A stretch of DNA of 14,944 nt, taken from positions 1 through 14,944 of the forward strand of contig CAZXMB010000073.1 in the NCBI GenBank assembly GCA_964641715.1, read 5' to 3'. The notes under the pieces are model-generated. The model was not told the DNA's origin. It made no database searches and saw only the letters and a program-made list of their open reading frames with translations. The DNA comes from CAZXMB01 sp964641715 (lineage in GTDB: Bacteria; Desulfobacterota; BSN033; UBA1163). Positions within the stretch are counted from its first letter, which is position 1, and each line of letters opens with the position of its first letter. Positions 14,685 to 14,944 of this stretch are shown here, in pieces. A program made the position numbers and the translations under genes.

Positions 14685-14714
14685 AAACTACCATAAAATT
14701 TTCCTCTTCGTCAA
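14685..14714 (-). promoter_or_regulatory. Candidate promoter of the dpp-iadA operon
   Basis: Minus-strand TTGACG (14709-14714), an 18-bp spacer and TAGTTT (14685-14690) with TGG just upstream as a possible extended -10. The -35 is good (5/6) and the -10 weak (3/6). Transcription would begin near 14678, about 65 nt before the start codon. A weak -10 would fit an activator-dependent promoter, but that is inference. Confidence 0.4.
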
Positions 14715-14722
14715 CAGATAAA

Positions 14723-14736
14723 AGTTTACCTAAACT
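14723..14736. promoter_or_regulatory. 14-bp dyad, possible operator upstream of dppA
   Basis: AGTTTACCTAAACT reads as two 6-bp inverted arms (AGTTTA/TAAACT) around CC. It lies 8 bp upstream of the candidate -35, a position typical for an activator site. The left arm plus spacer (AGTTTACCT) recurs inverted as AGGTAAACT at 14826-14834. Confidence 0.35.
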
Positions 14737-14750
14737 CCGATTTAAAGAAT

Positions 14751-14780
14751 TGTCATTGCGAACGAAGTGAAGCACCCTCG
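14751..14780. repeat. Copy of the dispersed GTCATTGCGA-type repeat
   Basis: The segment beginning TGTCATTGCGAACGAAGTGA and ending AGCACCCTCG resembles the widespread bacterial dispersed repeat whose usual form is GTCATTGCGAGCGAAGCGAA followed by GCAATC. This copy is degenerate at its 3' end. Such elements are non-coding, intergenic and often numerous; an open frame running through it is therefore not taken as a gene. Confidence 0.6.
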
Positions 14781-14896
14781 ACCTTTTCAATGAGTGCCAC
14801 GCCTGCGTGCTGGAAGGCTTCGCGCAGGTAAACTGAGGTCGCCCCTATCTATCCCCTCAGGCAAATCACCACTTTTCATATTTCTGTTTTTTGGTC

Positions 14897-14924
14897 TTGA
14901 CAACCCAAAATATTGTGCTACCTT
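14897..14924 (+). promoter_or_regulatory. Possible outward promoter at right edge
   Basis: Perfect -35 TTGACA (14897-14902), 16-bp spacer and TACCTT (14919-14924) preceded by TGC. It would serve a plus-strand gene beyond the window, divergent from dppA. The -10 is weak and no gene is visible to support it. Confidence 0.3.
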
Positions 14925-14944
14925 TTTATTTATTCGCCATATTT

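Larger units (their letters stand above)
14613..14944. other. Non-coding right-end region upstream of dppA
   Basis: No convincing gene lies in this 332-bp stretch. It holds the dppA leader and candidate promoter, the 14-bp dyad, the GTCATTGCGA-type repeat, a small dyad CACGC-CT-GCGTG at 14798-14809, a 6-bp inverted pair CCTGCG/CGCAGG (14802-14807 and 14823-14828), and an AT-rich right edge that may carry a promoter reading out of the window. Confidence 0.6.

Noticed and set aside
14491..14790. Minus-strand 99-codon open frame upstream of dppA
   Set aside because: Its first residues are the translation of the dispersed GTCATTGCGA repeat and its end overlaps dppA in another frame; no ribosome-binding site or family resemblance.
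1..14944. tRNA, rRNA, insertion sequence, integrase or prophage genes
   Set aside because: None recognised on either strand; all long coding regions are accounted for by the restriction, racemase/hydrolase and transporter genes.

Overview
The window most likely comes from a Gram-negative (diderm) bacterium. Both solute-binding proteins carry Sec-type signal peptides without a lipobox cysteine, as expected for soluble periplasmic proteins rather than Gram-positive lipoproteins. Style and composition would fit a deltaproteobacterial (Desulfobacterota-like) or similar environmental lineage, but that is a guess; there is no rRNA, tRNA or phylogenetic marker here.

Layout. (1) 1-2883, plus strand: the 3' part of a type I restriction gene (hsdR, 5' end outside the window) overlapped by a small YgjP-like metallopeptidase gene. 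This block is AT-rich (19 G+C in the 60 bases at 781-840), whereas the rest is visibly richer in G+C (34 of 60 at 10021-10080). It ends tail-to-tail, 2 bp from the next gene. (2) 4567-2886, minus strand: an Asp/Glu-racemase-family gene coupled by an ATGA overlap to an MBL-fold hydrolase gene. (3) 4568-4851: a divergent intergenic region with a promoter for each side. (4) 4852-7917, plus strand: a complete acidic-amino-acid ABC importer (binding protein, two permeases, ATPase; gltIJKL type), with a strong intercistronic hairpin after the binding protein and a rho-independent terminator after the ATPase. (5) 14612-8055, minus strand: a complete dipeptide/oligopeptide ABC importer (dppABCDF type) whose last gene is an isoaspartyl dipeptidase (iadA). 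The two transporter operons converge at about 7918-8054. (6) 14613-14944: non-coding DNA with a candidate dppA promoter, a 14-bp dyad, a copy of the dispersed GTCATTGCGA-type repeat, and a possible outward promoter at the right edge.

How the genes may work together. The peptide importer and the isoaspartyl dipeptidase sit in one tight operon: the dipeptidase ribosome-binding site overlaps the dppF stop codon. That suggests uptake of beta-aspartyl (isoaspartyl) peptides followed by cytoplasmic cleavage to aspartate and a second amino acid. Facing it is an importer for free Asp/Glu, and divergent from that is an Asp/Glu-type racemase. Spontaneous succinimide chemistry in aging protein yields isoaspartate and D-aspartate together, so the neighbourhood reads as a possible salvage module for chemically aged protein. 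That link is inference. The most specific molecular oddity is that the isoaspartyl dipeptidase has Glu156 where the characterised E. coli enzyme has its carboxylated metal-bridging lysine. I see no prophage, CRISPR array, insertion sequence, rRNA or tRNA.
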